A stretch of DNA of 54,654 nucleotides from Candidatus Babeliales bacterium (lineage in GTDB: Bacteria > Babelota > Babeliae > Babelales > JABCYS01), in NCBI GenBank assembly GCA_016929235.1, contig JAFGJD010000006.1, positions 1 through 54,654 on the forward strand. Reading direction: 5' to 3'. Position 1 is the first letter of the stretch, and each line of letters starts with the position of its first letter. The position numbers were made by a program, and so were the translations under genes. This document shows, one piece after another, positions 31,369 through 39,525 of this stretch. The notes under the pieces were generated by a model. The model made no database searches. It saw nothing but the letters and a program-made list of their open reading frames with translations, and was not told the origin of the DNA.

Positions 31369-32391
31369 ATGAAGCACATACGCCAGAAAACACTTATTTT
31401 GTTCGTGCTTACGGGCATCATGCTCTGCCCAATCAAGACTGAAAGTGTGAAGGGGAAACGATACCGACAAAACACAACCCCAACTGTAACTACATACTGG
31501 CTCCACGATAACGAGAAAACCTTCTCTAGGTATGAATCCTTCTACAAACCAGAATCTATTTTTGAAGTATTTGATCGTAACTTTTTCGAAGATACGATGG
31601 TTCCTCAAGCGCCAATTACCTTCCGAAATGACCCGACACAATCAGTCAACGGCAAGGTCCTTATGGAACAAGCTGAAGAAGCAGTAAAGGAACTGAAACA
31701 AGGCAAGAAAAAACTCACGCATTTCAAGCTGTTAAAGAATAAAAACTACGACATGTCAGATAATACAGGACTGATTGTCCTGAAATACAATGACTACCCA
31801 TTTATTCTCAAACTTTTTATGGAAACACCGGAAAGCTTTATCACACCGCAAGACAAAGGACTCCAACACCAAGGCATGTATCTCATATCAGGCGGTATGA
31901 ATCGATACCTATCCGGGTTATATCGCATTAAGAATATGGCATTGATCAAAGAAGAAATGAGCAAGAATGAAATCTGGAATGATTTTGTAGATTTTCCACG
32001 CAAATGGCACTGGCTGCCTGAAGATGTTGATTGGTTTGAAGTTCGAGGTGACAACTTTACCAGCGAAGAGCCACTCTACACACAACTCCCAAGTGCATAT
32101 GGTATTATTGTTGACCAGATCATCTCCGATGTGCGACTAGGTCACATTAAAAAATATTATGGGCGCTCTATCTTCAAGTACTGTAAGGATTTCAACTTCA
32201 GACCGGATCCTAATTTGAAAAATTTCATTGTAGAAAAAGATACCAATAAACTCGTATGTATTGATACCGAATACTTCGCACCATTACTCGGCATGGACCC
32301 CAATAAGATGGATAACCTTGAAGGATATTGGGATCTACATGTCTATGCAGCAAGTCGATTCTTTAAAGAAGCATTTCTTTCTGTTACCTAA
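31369..32391 (+). CDS. Exported protein with kinase-fold motifs, unknown
   Basis: Not a recognised family, but several marks of an APH/protein-kinase fold are visible. A Lys (K148) sits in a hydrophobic strand, YPFILKLF. A D-x4-N loop follows, RPDPNLKNF with D280 and N285. VCIDTEYF (D299) comes 14 residues later, in the place of the DFG/iDWE metal site. The His normally two residues before the loop Asp is replaced by Arg. The 340 residues begin with a signal peptide (about 1-24), which is unusual for a kinase. The start is set by GGGGAG 6 bases upstream of the ATG at 31369. Confidence 0.6.
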   Translation: MKHIRQKTLILFVLTGIMLCPIKTESVKGKRYRQNTTPTVTTYWLHDNEKTFSRYESFYKPESIFEVFDRNFFEDTMVPQAPITFRNDPTQSVNGKVLMEQAEEAVKELKQGKKKLTHFKLLKNKNYDMSDNTGLIVLKYNDYPFILKLFMETPESFITPQDKGLQHQGMYLISGGMNRYLSGLYRIKNMALIKEEMSKNEIWNDFVDFPRKWHWLPEDVDWFEVRGDNFTSEEPLYTQLPSAYGIIVDQIISDVRLGHIKKYYGRSIFKYCKDFNFRPDPNLKNFIVEKDTNKLVCIDTEYFAPLLGMDPNKMDNLEGYWDLHVYAASRFFKEAFLSVT

Positions 32392-32470
32392 TAGCACAAA
32401 ATGATAGACAACAAACACTCCATTTTTATATCATGCAGCCATTAGTTACCTCACAAAGAAGGAGTCCCAT

Positions 32471-32896
32471 ATGACTACTCGTTTGATTACATGCTGCACA
32501 TTGTTATTTGCAGGAACTATTTGTGCCGAAGAAATTGCGGATAATAGAATTCCATGTCCTCCAAAACCAACAACAACTGAGGCCTCCCCATCAATCTGGG
32601 AACAGGTATCATCGGTGGATTACGTCGGTAGCGCTAAGAATTCTTGGACGTATTTTCAAGAAAAAATATGGCCAATGATGGCTGAATATATGCTCTTTCT
32701 TGATAAGCTCAATCCTGATGCCGTGAAGATCTTGTTATGCGCATCAATATTTAACGTTGCACCCTATGCTTTTAATGGCTTCATTCCACGCACCATCGCT
32801 CGGGGTGTTATCGCAACAGCAGCTGTTGCTCACCTAACGCGATTGATTCATCATTTGGGATATGATCGTCACATCAGGACAGCCCTCACATCATAA
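32471..32896 (+). CDS. Small secreted or membrane protein, unknown
   Basis: Not recognised. The 141 residues have a signal peptide (1-19, ending TICA), a short Pro/Thr-rich spacer, an amphipathic middle with several Trp, and a hydrophobic C-terminal half (about 85-125) that may enter the membrane. AAGGAG precedes the ATG. It converges on the secretion ATPase gene with a 6-base overlap of the 3' ends. Confidence 0.65.
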   Translation: MTTRLITCCTLLFAGTICAEEIADNRIPCPPKPTTTEASPSIWEQVSSVDYVGSAKNSWTYFQEKIWPMMAEYMLFLDKLNPDAVKILLCASIFNVAPYAFNGFIPRTIARGVIATAAVAHLTRLIHHLGYDRHIRTALTS

Positions 32897-34051
32897 TAAA
32901 ACACGTGCAAGTTCGTTGAGGGTTATTGTTCCCTCTATCACTTTGTGCTTTGCATCATCCAGGAGGGTTTTCATACCCTCCTGCCGAGCTTGTTGTTGTA
33001 ATTCATGATAACGAGGTTGATGGACTACTAAATCACCCAATGCATGAGACATAAGCAGCAATTCAAAGATTCCCGTTCTTCCCCGATATCCAAGCATAAA
33101 ACACGCATCACATCCCGCACCTTTGTATAATGTTGTCGCATACAGCCCGATCCGTTCCATGATAAGACGATCTTGAGGCCGAGGCCTCATCTCCGTTTTA
33201 CACAAAGGACAAATAGTTCTCACTAAGCGCTGCGCTAGCACACCAGTTACAGCAGCATTTAGAAGAAATGGCTCTATACCCATATCAAGCAGTCGCACTA
33301 ATGCTCCAGGCGCGTCAGTTGTATGCAAGGTGCTAAACACCAAATGTCCTGTTAATGCAGCCTCAATGCCAATACGTGCGGTTTGTTTATCCCTGATCTC
33401 GCCGATCATAACTACATCAGGATCTTGTCGTAAAATGGCGCGAATACCTTTTTCAAACGTAAACCCAACTTCAGGATGTACTTGCCCTTGAGTAGTTCCA
33501 TCGACATCGTATTCAACAGGATCTTCCAACGTCACTACATTTTTTTCTGGCGTTACAATCTCAGAAAGAGCCGCATACAAAGTCGTCGTCTTTCCAGAAC
33601 CTGTCGGTCCTGTCACTAAAAAGAATCCGCTTGCTCGTGTAATAAGATCATGAAAATGTGAGAGCATGCCAATAGAAAACCCCAATTGATCAAGATCCAT
33701 CGTGGTATGCGTACGATCTAAAATACGGATAACAACTTTTTCACCATGAATCGTGGGAAAGGTAGAAACACGTAAATCAATGGTACGTCCTCGTAATGTC
33801 ACACAAAACTTACCATCTTGGGGAATCCGCTGTTCCGTCGTATTGATCCGCGACAATACCTTCACACGGGCCACTACTTGTTGCATTGTTTCTGACGATA
33901 CTATGGTATACGGATACAGTACACCATCAACACGGTACCGCACCCTAAGCCCGTCATCTGATGGCTCTAAATGCACATCAGACGCGTGACGTTCTATTGC
34001 CGTTTCAATAAGAGAATCAACTAAAGAAACAATGCCACCACCCGAAGCCAT
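32891..34051 (-). CDS. Type II secretion / type IV pilus assembly ATPase (GspE/PilB), catalytic part
   Basis: Secretion NTPase that powers pilus or pseudopilus assembly. It has 386 residues, against roughly 500-570 for a full GspE/PilB. The N2 and catalytic domains are here: ASDVHLEP, Walker A GPTGSGKTT at 148-156, the Asp box LEDPVEYD, Walker B-type DPDVVMIGEIRD, and a tetracysteine zinc site (CPLC and CDAC). The missing N1 domain is encoded by the gene immediately upstream. AGG lies 8 bases before the ATG, and 9 bases separate the two genes. A natural split rather than a frameshift is inferred, because each part has its own start signal. Confidence 0.9.
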   Translation of the reverse strand: MASGGGIVSLVDSLIETAIERHASDVHLEPSDDGLRVRYRVDGVLYPYTIVSSETMQQVVARVKVLSRINTTEQRIPQDGKFCVTLRGRTIDLRVSTFPTIHGEKVVIRILDRTHTTMDLDQLGFSIGMLSHFHDLITRASGFFLVTGPTGSGKTTTLYAALSEIVTPEKNVVTLEDPVEYDVDGTTQGQVHPEVGFTFEKGIRAILRQDPDVVMIGEIRDKQTARIGIEAALTGHLVFSTLHTTDAPGALVRLLDMGIEPFLLNAAVTGVLAQRLVRTICPLCKTEMRPRPQDRLIMERIGLYATTLYKGAGCDACFMLGYRGRTGIFELLLMSHALGDLVVHQPRYHELQQQARQEGMKTLLDDAKHKVIEGTITLNELARVLL

Positions 34052-34060
34052 TGTTGCAAC

Positions 34061-34579
34061 CTACAAAGTAAAATCGTTGTCCAGTATATCGTCTAATGTT
34101 TCTGGTTCTTCATTCTCTTCTTCATCATCAATTTCTGTTTCTGACTTTTCATAGAACTCTCGAATTACTTCCAGAATATCGCGCTTAAGTCCTACATGAA
34201 ATTGAATGTCAGCGGAAACATAATCGCCTAAAATTGGTAGTAAATTTGGATCACTCGGATTACTTGCAATCACAATCAAAATGTTTCCATCAAGTTCATA
34301 AGGAATCATTGCATTCCGTGTAAGCACATCTTCAGGAATATTGGTAAGCAGCTCTCTATCAAAAAAGAGTCCAATCACATCTGTTGCGGGAACGTTGTAG
34401 TACGAGCTCAAAGCTCGTAGGAGCGCTTGCTCATCTACAAGCCCCTCTTCTAAAAGAAAATCATCAAAACTTTCTTTTGAACTTTTTTCAAATTCCTGTA
34501 CGTAGATTTGCGCATCCTCTTTCGTTATGCTTCCCGTATTCAACAGAATTTTTGAGAGACCTTCAACAAACGATGCCAT
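34061..34579 (-). CDS. Stand-alone N1 (MshEN-type) domain of a GspE/PilB ATPase
   Basis: The 172 residues match the N-terminal domain of GspE/PilB: a helical start with LLEEGLVDEQALLRALSSYYNVP, then a ligand-binding-like half (MIPYELDGNILIVIASNPSD) and RDILEVIREFYEKSE. The end is a very acidic tail (Glu/Asp-rich, about 150-172). In other bacteria this domain is fused to the ATPase and binds the membrane platform or c-di-GMP. Here it lies directly upstream of the catalytic gene, so the two products probably assemble. It follows the FUN14-like gene by 6 bases. Confidence 0.82.
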   Translation of the reverse strand: MASFVEGLSKILLNTGSITKEDAQIYVQEFEKSSKESFDDFLLEEGLVDEQALLRALSSYYNVPATDVIGLFFDRELLTNIPEDVLTRNAMIPYELDGNILIVIASNPSDPNLLPILGDYVSADIQFHVGLKRDILEVIREFYEKSETEIDDEEENEEPETLDDILDNDFTL

Positions 34580-34585
34580 ACAGCA

Positions 34586-34981
34586 TTACCCCACTTTTGT
34601 GCCAAAAATAAAACCTACTACGACACAAACAACATGCGTCACATGCGATTGTGCCCACGCAAACCACACCCGCGTGACACCATCAATAGTATCCGTCGGC
34701 GCAATGCCTGTCATGTCTTTAAATTTATCCCAGTTAAATATAAAAAAACCAACCCCCATATACTCAACTACCTTAATCAAAAGAAACATAGCAAGAAATA
34801 GAATTATAACGGAACGCAAATACCGTTTGATTAAAAAACCGCAAGCAAACCCAACACCTACGTATGAGACGAGCTCTGTTGCGGTATTTGCGGACAAGTC
34901 AAAACGTTGCAAAAAGTTACCCCATGAAAAACCCGAAAACCATCCTTGTGGTTGTACAGGTACCGGGCCCAGATTATTCAT
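34586..34981 (-). CDS. FUN14-like small membrane protein
   Basis: Probably a FUN14-family membrane protein of unknown bacterial role. The 131 residues have three hydrophobic segments (about 36-52, 56-77 and 111-129). The first includes the glycine-rich YVGVGFACGFLIKRYLR, which resembles the FUN14 signature of a Gly-patterned helix ending in basic residues. It is the first gene of a three-gene unit with the split secretion ATPase, so a link to the secretion machine is possible but unproven. Confidence 0.55.
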   Translation of the reverse strand: MNNLGPVPVQPQGWFSGFSWGNFLQRFDLSANTATELVSYVGVGFACGFLIKRYLRSVIILFLAMFLLIKVVEYMGVGFFIFNWDKFKDMTGIAPTDTIDGVTRVWFAWAQSHVTHVVCVVVGFIFGTKVG

Positions 34982-35059
34982 TATATCTCCTCACATATCG
35001 AAACTTTATGCCATACGTATTATGGCTGAGTATAAAGAGAGATAGGAGGGTATAGCAAG

Positions 35060-35092
35060 AAAAAAAAGGGAACACCTTTGATGGTGTCCCCC
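35060..35092 (-). terminator. Rho-independent terminator of hup
   Basis: On the minus strand, GGGGACACC, loop ATCAAA and GGTGTTCCC form a 9-base stem (one G-T pair), followed by a run of eight T. It begins about 20 bases after the hup stop. This is the clearest terminator in the window. Confidence 0.85.
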
Positions 35093-35112
35093 ATACTTCC
35101 AAGTGAACCGGT

Positions 35113-35385
35113 CTAGCGCACCTTACCACGAAGGGCTTTACCTGGTTTGAACTTAGGAACCTTCTTCGCAGGGATGGTCATCTTTTTACCTGTTGCTGGA
35201 TTTACACCCGTGCGTGCTTTTCTCTTGATGTTGGTAAACGTCCCGAAACCTGTAAGAACCACTTGCTTGTTGGTTTTTAGAGCGCCGCCGACGACTTCGA
35301 TGAACGCTTCCAAACAATCTTTACAGTTTGTTTTGGAAGTCTTGGTCAAGCGAGCCATCTTTTCGACTACCATTGCTTTGTTCAT
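35113..35385 (-). CDS. hup: HU-type DNA-binding protein
   Basis: A histone-like nucleoid protein. The 90 residues are the normal HU length and begin MNKAMVVEKMARL. The conserved VVLTGFGTFTNIKRKARTGVNP and a DNA-binding arm KKMTIPAKKVPKFKPGK are present. It is monocistronic, flanked by its own promoter (35451-35479) and terminator (35060-35092), and so is probably strongly expressed. Confidence 0.95.
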   Translation of the reverse strand: MNKAMVVEKMARLTKTSKTNCKDCLEAFIEVVGGALKTNKQVVLTGFGTFTNIKRKARTGVNPATGKKMTIPAKKVPKFKPGKALRGKVR

Positions 35386-35450
35386 TTAACTTCCTTTGCT
35401 CCTGAAATGTCATCATGAGCAGGGCTAAATAAAACTAGTACTCTGGATGA

Positions 35451-35479
35451 ACAATAGTGACACAAAATTCTTTTGTCAA
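35451..35479 (-). promoter_or_regulatory. Sigma70-type promoter of hup
   Basis: On the minus strand, a perfect TTGACA (35474-35479) and TATTGT (35451-35456) are separated by 17 bases, 65 bases ahead of the hup ATG. A separate unit matches the downstream terminator. Confidence 0.65.
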
Positions 35480-35489
35480 GGAAGAAGAT

Positions 35490-35524
35490 ACAACATTATT
35501 TTTATGTTGTTTTTACCGTAAAAA
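35490..35524. repeat. AT-rich adjoining inverted repeats
   Basis: ACAACAT / ATGTTGT (35490-35510, 7-base loop) adjoins TTTTTAC / GTAAAAA (35510-35524, 1-base loop), between tRNA-Leu and the hup promoter. They could end tRNA transcription or bind a regulator of hup. No T-run follows on the minus strand, so a terminator role is uncertain. Confidence 0.4.
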
Positions 35525-35559
35525 AAGGTTTTTTGCATGACATGATTGGGAGCACGTTT

Positions 35560-35645
35560 TGGTACCGAGGGCCGGACTCGAACCGGCACGAGCAAAAGCC
35601 CGAGGGATTTTAAGTCCCTTGCGTCTACCATTCCGCCACCCCGGT
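35560..35645 (-). tRNA. tRNA-Leu (anticodon TAA)
   Basis: An 86-base type II cloverleaf on the minus strand with a long variable arm (CGGGCTTTTGCTCG). Acceptor ACCGGGG pairs with CCTCGGT through one G-T pair, then discriminator A and encoded CCA. Anticodon stem AGGGA/TCCCT encloses loop CTTAAAA with anticodon TAA. The T arm carries GGTTCGAGTCC. It lies 7 bases downstream of tRNA-Cys. Confidence 0.96.
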
Positions 35646-35652
35646 ACTTATT

Positions 35653-35726
35653 TGGAGGCGACACCCGGATTCGAACCGGGGATCAGGGTTTTGCAGACCC
35701 ATGCCTTACCACTTGGCTATGTCGCC
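35653..35726 (-). tRNA. tRNA-Cys (anticodon GCA)
   Basis: A 74-base cloverleaf on the minus strand. Acceptor GGCGACA pairs perfectly with TGTCGCC, then discriminator U and encoded CCA. Anticodon loop CTGCAAA carries GCA. The T arm has GGTTCGAATCC. It lies 15 bases after the rhodanese gene and 7 before tRNA-Leu, so the two tRNAs are probably processed from one transcript. Confidence 0.96.
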
Positions 35727-35741
35727 TTTACGTTCATATTA

Positions 35742-36206
35742 CTATAATAATCCATAGTCGACCATATGCTGGTGCAGGGTCTCTGCCGTGATATGATCTG
35801 CATCATCCCAATAATCCAGCGGCCGCTCATTTTCCCCTGTTAAATAACCAGACTGTGCCGGCCCTTCAGTTGGAAAACCAAGCTGATACCACTCAGCAAT
35901 TCCACCCTCGTATGCCTTTACATCGGTAAATCCAAGAGCCTTGAGTCGATCTCTGGCTATACCACTTGCTGTACAGGAATAATTAGAACAATAGAACACA
36001 ACAGGAACATTTTTATCCACTTTGGTAGCAAAATCATCTACCAAATCAAATGGGACACTGACTGATCCTTTGATGTGGCAATCAAGAAATAGCTTTTTAT
36101 CTAGAACATTAATGACCAAATAGGAATCATTGTAAATCGTCTTCCCCACAGCACATCCCAGGAGAATAACCGATAAGCTTGCTAGCAAAATGCCAAGTCT
36201 CTTCAT
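35742..36206 (-). CDS. Rhodanese-domain lipoprotein
   Basis: A single-domain rhodanese, predicted to be a lipoprotein. The lipobox is LLGC (Cys18) after a hydrophobic leader. The catalytic loop begins at VVFYCSNYSCTASG, with the presumed persulfide Cys first and a second Cys five residues later. GGIAEWYQLGFP is the usual end of the fold. After it comes a polar tail of about 40 residues. Its likely place is the periplasmic face of a membrane. It is the last gene of the long bat/lepB operon. Confidence 0.82.
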   Translation of the reverse strand: MKRLGILLASLSVILLGCAVGKTIYNDSYLVINVLDKKLFLDCHIKGSVSVPFDLVDDFATKVDKNVPVVFYCSNYSCTASGIARDRLKALGFTDVKAYEGGIAEWYQLGFPTEGPAQSGYLTGENERPLDYWDDADHITAETLHQHMVDYGLL

Positions 36207-36273
36207 AGTATTTTCTATCCTTTGTTACGAGAGATACAAAGTAGCAGAATCATTTTAGGAGGCAAGCTCTCAT

Positions 36274-37122
36274 TTATGAAACCACCTTAAGACAGCGCCG
36301 CCATCTCACTTTAGACCAAAATCCGATAGGGTGTTTTAACAGATCAAGTATCCACCAGGATTCAGAACTATCTACTGAGAAAATGCACACTTTAATTTTT
36401 CCGTGTATGAGATTCCCATCTAGAATGCCCCATGTCCGCGAATCAGAGCTGCCCAATCGATTATCGCCCATAACCCAATACTGATCGGGTCCAAGTACTA
36501 CTTTGAACGTATCTGCCCCAGGCGCATCAATCTTTGTTCCAGGATGCTTTATGGTACGCATGCCAACCTGTTTGATGTATCGTTGTGCACGCCGTACGTC
36601 AAATGCATCCATATTATAAAATGGCTGATCATAATATGGCCGCTTAGGATCATACGAACGCCATGTATATGCAGAGACAGGAACGAGAGGGTATTTGTTA
36701 AGATATGGTTCGTCTAATTTTTTTCCGTTAACGTAGACCACTGGCTTATCATCTTCAATCTTACCCTCTACGGTATCGCCAGGAATACCAATGACACGCT
36801 TGGTCCAGTTCGCAGGTCCCCAAACATATTTTTGCCAAAGGAATACAACAGAATTTGACGAATAATCATATGTCGGATCATTAAAGGTAATAATTTCGCT
36901 ATTTTTAGGAGGAGAAAACATGATAGTAAACTTATCAGCAAAAAAGCGCTCACCGACCAACATGGTTGTTTCCATAGAACCCGTTGGCACCTGATAAAGA
37001 CCAAAAATAACAGTTCGAATCAAGAAGGCAATAACAATAATAACAACAAGTTCACGAGCTTCTTTTTTTAGTCGTTCTTTTTTGCTTTCAGTAAACAACC
37101 ATGCCTTAAGGGCTTCTAGCAT
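36274..37122 (-). CDS. lepB: Signal peptidase I (copy 1 of a tandem pair)
   Basis: Cleaves signal peptides from exported proteins at the outer face of the inner membrane. The 282 residues have an N-terminal transmembrane helix (about 24-43), the nucleophile Ser in PTGSMETTM (S49) and the general-base Lys in NWTKRVIGIPGD (K108). GDNRLGSSDSRTWG (box E) is present. It lies 11 bases after a closely similar copy, and the catalytic dyads of both are intact. Confidence 0.93.
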   Translation of the reverse strand: MLEALKAWLFTESKKERLKKEARELVVIIVIAFLIRTVIFGLYQVPTGSMETTMLVGERFFADKFTIMFSPPKNSEIITFNDPTYDYSSNSVVFLWQKYVWGPANWTKRVIGIPGDTVEGKIEDDKPVVYVNGKKLDEPYLNKYPLVPVSAYTWRSYDPKRPYYDQPFYNMDAFDVRRAQRYIKQVGMRTIKHPGTKIDAPGADTFKVVLGPDQYWVMGDNRLGSSDSRTWGILDGNLIHGKIKVCIFSVDSSESWWILDLLKHPIGFWSKVRWRRCLKVVS

Positions 37123-37133
37123 TGATATCTTCC

Positions 37134-37973
37134 TTATAGTTTTTTAAACGAACGATTCCAGCGCACCGAGTTCCAAAAAGAAAAAGGATGGTGAATCAAA
37201 TCAAAGATCCACCATGATGCGCGACTATCAACAGACCAGAGACGGTAGATAACCTTACCATGAATCAAGGATTCATCCAAGACGCCCCAATCACGAGAAT
37301 CACAGCTTCCTAAACGATTATCACCCATTACCCAATATTGCCCTTTACCAAGCCAGACATCAAACTCATCCGTCCCTCTCTCCCCAACGACTGGTGCATC
37401 AGGACGTTTGACAACCTCCTGCCCATGATTTTCATACCATTTTTTTGCGCTTTCAATCTGCTGAGTATCAAAACGATAAAATGGTTGCTCTTCCAGTGCC
37501 AATTCGGGATCATACACTCGCCACGTATCACGATACGGATCAATAGGCATAAGTGGATACGTATTCACATACGGCTCATCCAAATGTTTCCCATTCAGAT
37601 AAATAACCGGCTTTCCGTTTTCAATTCTTCCAACAACATGGTCCCCGGGAATACCAATCACACGCTTTGTTAAATTACGCGGGCCCCACAAATATTTCTG
37701 CACAATAAGCTTCATTCCAGACGATGCATATTCAAAATTAGGATCGTTAAATGTAATGACATCACCTCGCTGTACCGGCTGAAAAAGCACACTAAATTTA
37801 TCAGCAAAGAATCTCTCACCAACCAACATGGTCGGCTCCATCGAGCTACTTGGTACCTGATATAAACCATAGCCAAATGTACGAACAAGTAATGCAACCG
37901 GCAAAACAACAATTAACGCCTGAATATATTCAACAACAACATCCAAATTTCTTTTTTTTAACCACTGAATCAC
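37134..37973 (-). CDS. lepB: Signal peptidase I (copy 2 of a tandem pair)
   Basis: The second signal peptidase I, 279 residues. It shares long identical blocks with its neighbour (MLVGERFFADKF, TKRVIGIPGD, YWVMGDNRLGS). The N-terminal transmembrane helix is about 17-36, the nucleophile Ser is in PSSSMEPTM (S44) and the Lys in NLTKRVIGIPGD (K103). Differences concentrate in the inserted beta region (about 115-215), where substrate contacts lie in the E. coli enzyme. Different specificities are therefore plausible. Confidence 0.93.
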   Translation of the reverse strand: MIQWLKKRNLDVVVEYIQALIVVLPVALLVRTFGYGLYQVPSSSMEPTMLVGERFFADKFSVLFQPVQRGDVITFNDPNFEYASSGMKLIVQKYLWGPRNLTKRVIGIPGDHVVGRIENGKPVIYLNGKHLDEPYVNTYPLMPIDPYRDTWRVYDPELALEEQPFYRFDTQQIESAKKWYENHGQEVVKRPDAPVVGERGTDEFDVWLGKGQYWVMGDNRLGSCDSRDWGVLDESLIHGKVIYRLWSVDSRASWWIFDLIHHPFSFWNSVRWNRSFKKL

Positions 37974-37987
37974 TCCACACTCCCTTT

Positions 37988-38857
37988 TTATGCTAAATAA
38001 TGCAATGGATTCACCTGCTTACCATGCGCATACACCTCAAAGTGTAAGTGGTCTGCAAGCCGACCCGACTTCCTAACCAATCCCGTGTCTCCGACAAGGC
38101 CCAATGTTTGACCCTGTTGTACTCTATCACCAACGCGACACGTAATACTATGTAAATGTGCATACCGTGTTTTGTATTTTTTGTTATGCGCAACCACAAC
38201 TGTCTTTCCATATCCCTTATTCACACCAGCTTCAATCACCACACCACTCCGTGCCGCATACACCGGCGTTCCCTTCATCGCAGCCATATCAATTCCATAG
38301 TGGAAACCCCATGAGCGATTTGGATTGCGACGTGCACCATAAAACGAACTTATCCAGAACCTAGATCGATCCAGGGGCCATGACAATTCAATATCACGAG
38401 GCTGTTTCGTATGTTTTTTGGAGCGCAATTGACGCGATAACAATGATCCATGCTGTTTGCTGATAGAACGACGTTTGCGAGAGGAAGTTTTTTTATTCTG
38501 TGCATCAAGATGAACAAGCAAATTGCCCAGATTGCGCTCACGAATATACTCTTCTAGGGACTCTTTGAGATACGCTGGCTCACGATTCACAACAAGGAAC
38601 GGTTGTTCTTTTTTTTTTTCATCGTCACTCGCAATAAACGGGACAAGCTCATCAGGAGTACGAGACCGCGCAAATTCGGGAATCGCTTTTTGAAATGCAA
38701 CAGTATAAGTATGGTACTCTTCTTGAAGCTCCATTACGCGGTTCATCTGTTGTCGTAATTTACCATGCGAGTACACCAATAAACATGACATCGACGCCAT
38801 CGTACCCAAAAGAAAAACGGTAATAACTTTTAACGAAAAGGCCGAATCATATCTCAT
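37988..38857 (-). CDS. M23-family peptidoglycan endopeptidase, membrane anchored
   Basis: Probably cuts peptide cross-links in peptidoglycan or regulates division amidases. The 289 residues have one N-terminal transmembrane helix (about 8-29), a short coiled coil, a basic linker (about 130-155) and a C-terminal LytM domain. Zinc ligands are in FHYGIDMA and the final HLHFEVY, with the catalytic His in YAHLHS, so the site is complete. The start overlaps the batE stop (ATGA). The gene is followed by the two lepB copies. Confidence 0.9.
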   Translation of the reverse strand: MRYDSAFSLKVITVFLLGTMASMSCLLVYSHGKLRQQMNRVMELQEEYHTYTVAFQKAIPEFARSRTPDELVPFIASDDEKKKEQPFLVVNREPAYLKESLEEYIRERNLGNLLVHLDAQNKKTSSRKRRSISKQHGSLLSRQLRSKKHTKQPRDIELSWPLDRSRFWISSFYGARRNPNRSWGFHYGIDMAAMKGTPVYAARSGVVIEAGVNKGYGKTVVVAHNKKYKTRYAHLHSITCRVGDRVQQGQTLGLVGDTGLVRKSGRLADHLHFEVYAHGKQVNPLHYLA

Positions 38858-39525
38858 AGGACTTCAATAGCTCTTCCTTCAATCCAACCACGGACACTCC
38901 TATCCCCCGCTCTCACTTTATACCATCCTTGTTCATGTTGATAAAGAACGAGTTCGCACGCAGCAGAAACATTACAGCGTTGCGGATAGGTTGATGCAGG
39001 ACCAGCGTATAACGTTGTATCATTGATAACAAATGCTCGCGCGCTTTGCTCGCGAGTATACACAAAGTACGCAAGAAAAAAAGATAGCAATGAAACCATA
39101 ATCATTCCTGATCGAAGCACTACACCACCCCAACCAAAGACCAACAAAAGCATCAAGCATAATGCACATATAAGCGCACTAATCTGCCACACCCAACGCG
39201 GAATCACCACCAAACATTCGTTCATCATACGCTTGTACCAACCCTGCCATGAACGATCAATGTGTTGTCCCAATTCACTCTTGATAATATCAATATTATA
39301 GAGACTATCACGTAAGATCTGACCGTCGGCACCACGCGCGGCTCGCTCAAATGCAACTAATGCACGAGGCAGTCGATTAAGGTGATATAAGCCCAATCCA
39401 ATCATATACCAATCTGCAACGGTTTTCTGCTCCAACGCCTGGTGCTCATGTACAACTTTGCGCCAATCAGTATCATTCGCCTGCAGCGACATCATTACAC
39501 ATGATATGAGTACAAGTCGTTTCAT
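38854..39525 (-). CDS. batE: BatE-like protein (TPR plus SH3)
   Basis: A BatE-type protein of the Bacteroides aerotolerance cluster. The 223 residues have a signal peptide (about 1-16, ending SLQA), a TPR-like region (about 36-80), two transmembrane helices (about 112-160) and a C-terminal SH3-type domain ending WYKVRAGDRSVRGWIEGR. Assignment depends on both the domain order and the position after batD, whose stop it overlaps by 4 bases. Confidence 0.8.
   Translation of the reverse strand: MKRLVLISCVMMSLQANDTDWRKVVHEHQALEQKTVADWYMIGLGLYHLNRLPRALVAFERAARGADGQILRDSLYNIDIIKSELGQHIDRSWQGWYKRMMNECLVVIPRWVWQISALICALCLMLLLVFGWGGVVLRSGMIMVSLLSFFLAYFVYTREQSARAFVINDTTLYAGPASTYPQRCNVSAACELVLYQHEQGWYKVRAGDRSVRGWIEGRAIEVL

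Noticed and set aside
32891-34579. A sequencing frameshift as the cause of the split secretion ATPase
   Set aside because: There is a stop codon, a 9-base gap and a separate RBS and ATG, rather than one frame continuing in another.
35546-35791. Plus-strand frames across the tRNA-Leu and tRNA-Cys genes
   Set aside because: They are the complement of two clear tRNA genes. The peptides such as RTRTGTSKSPR are the familiar tRNA-shadow type.
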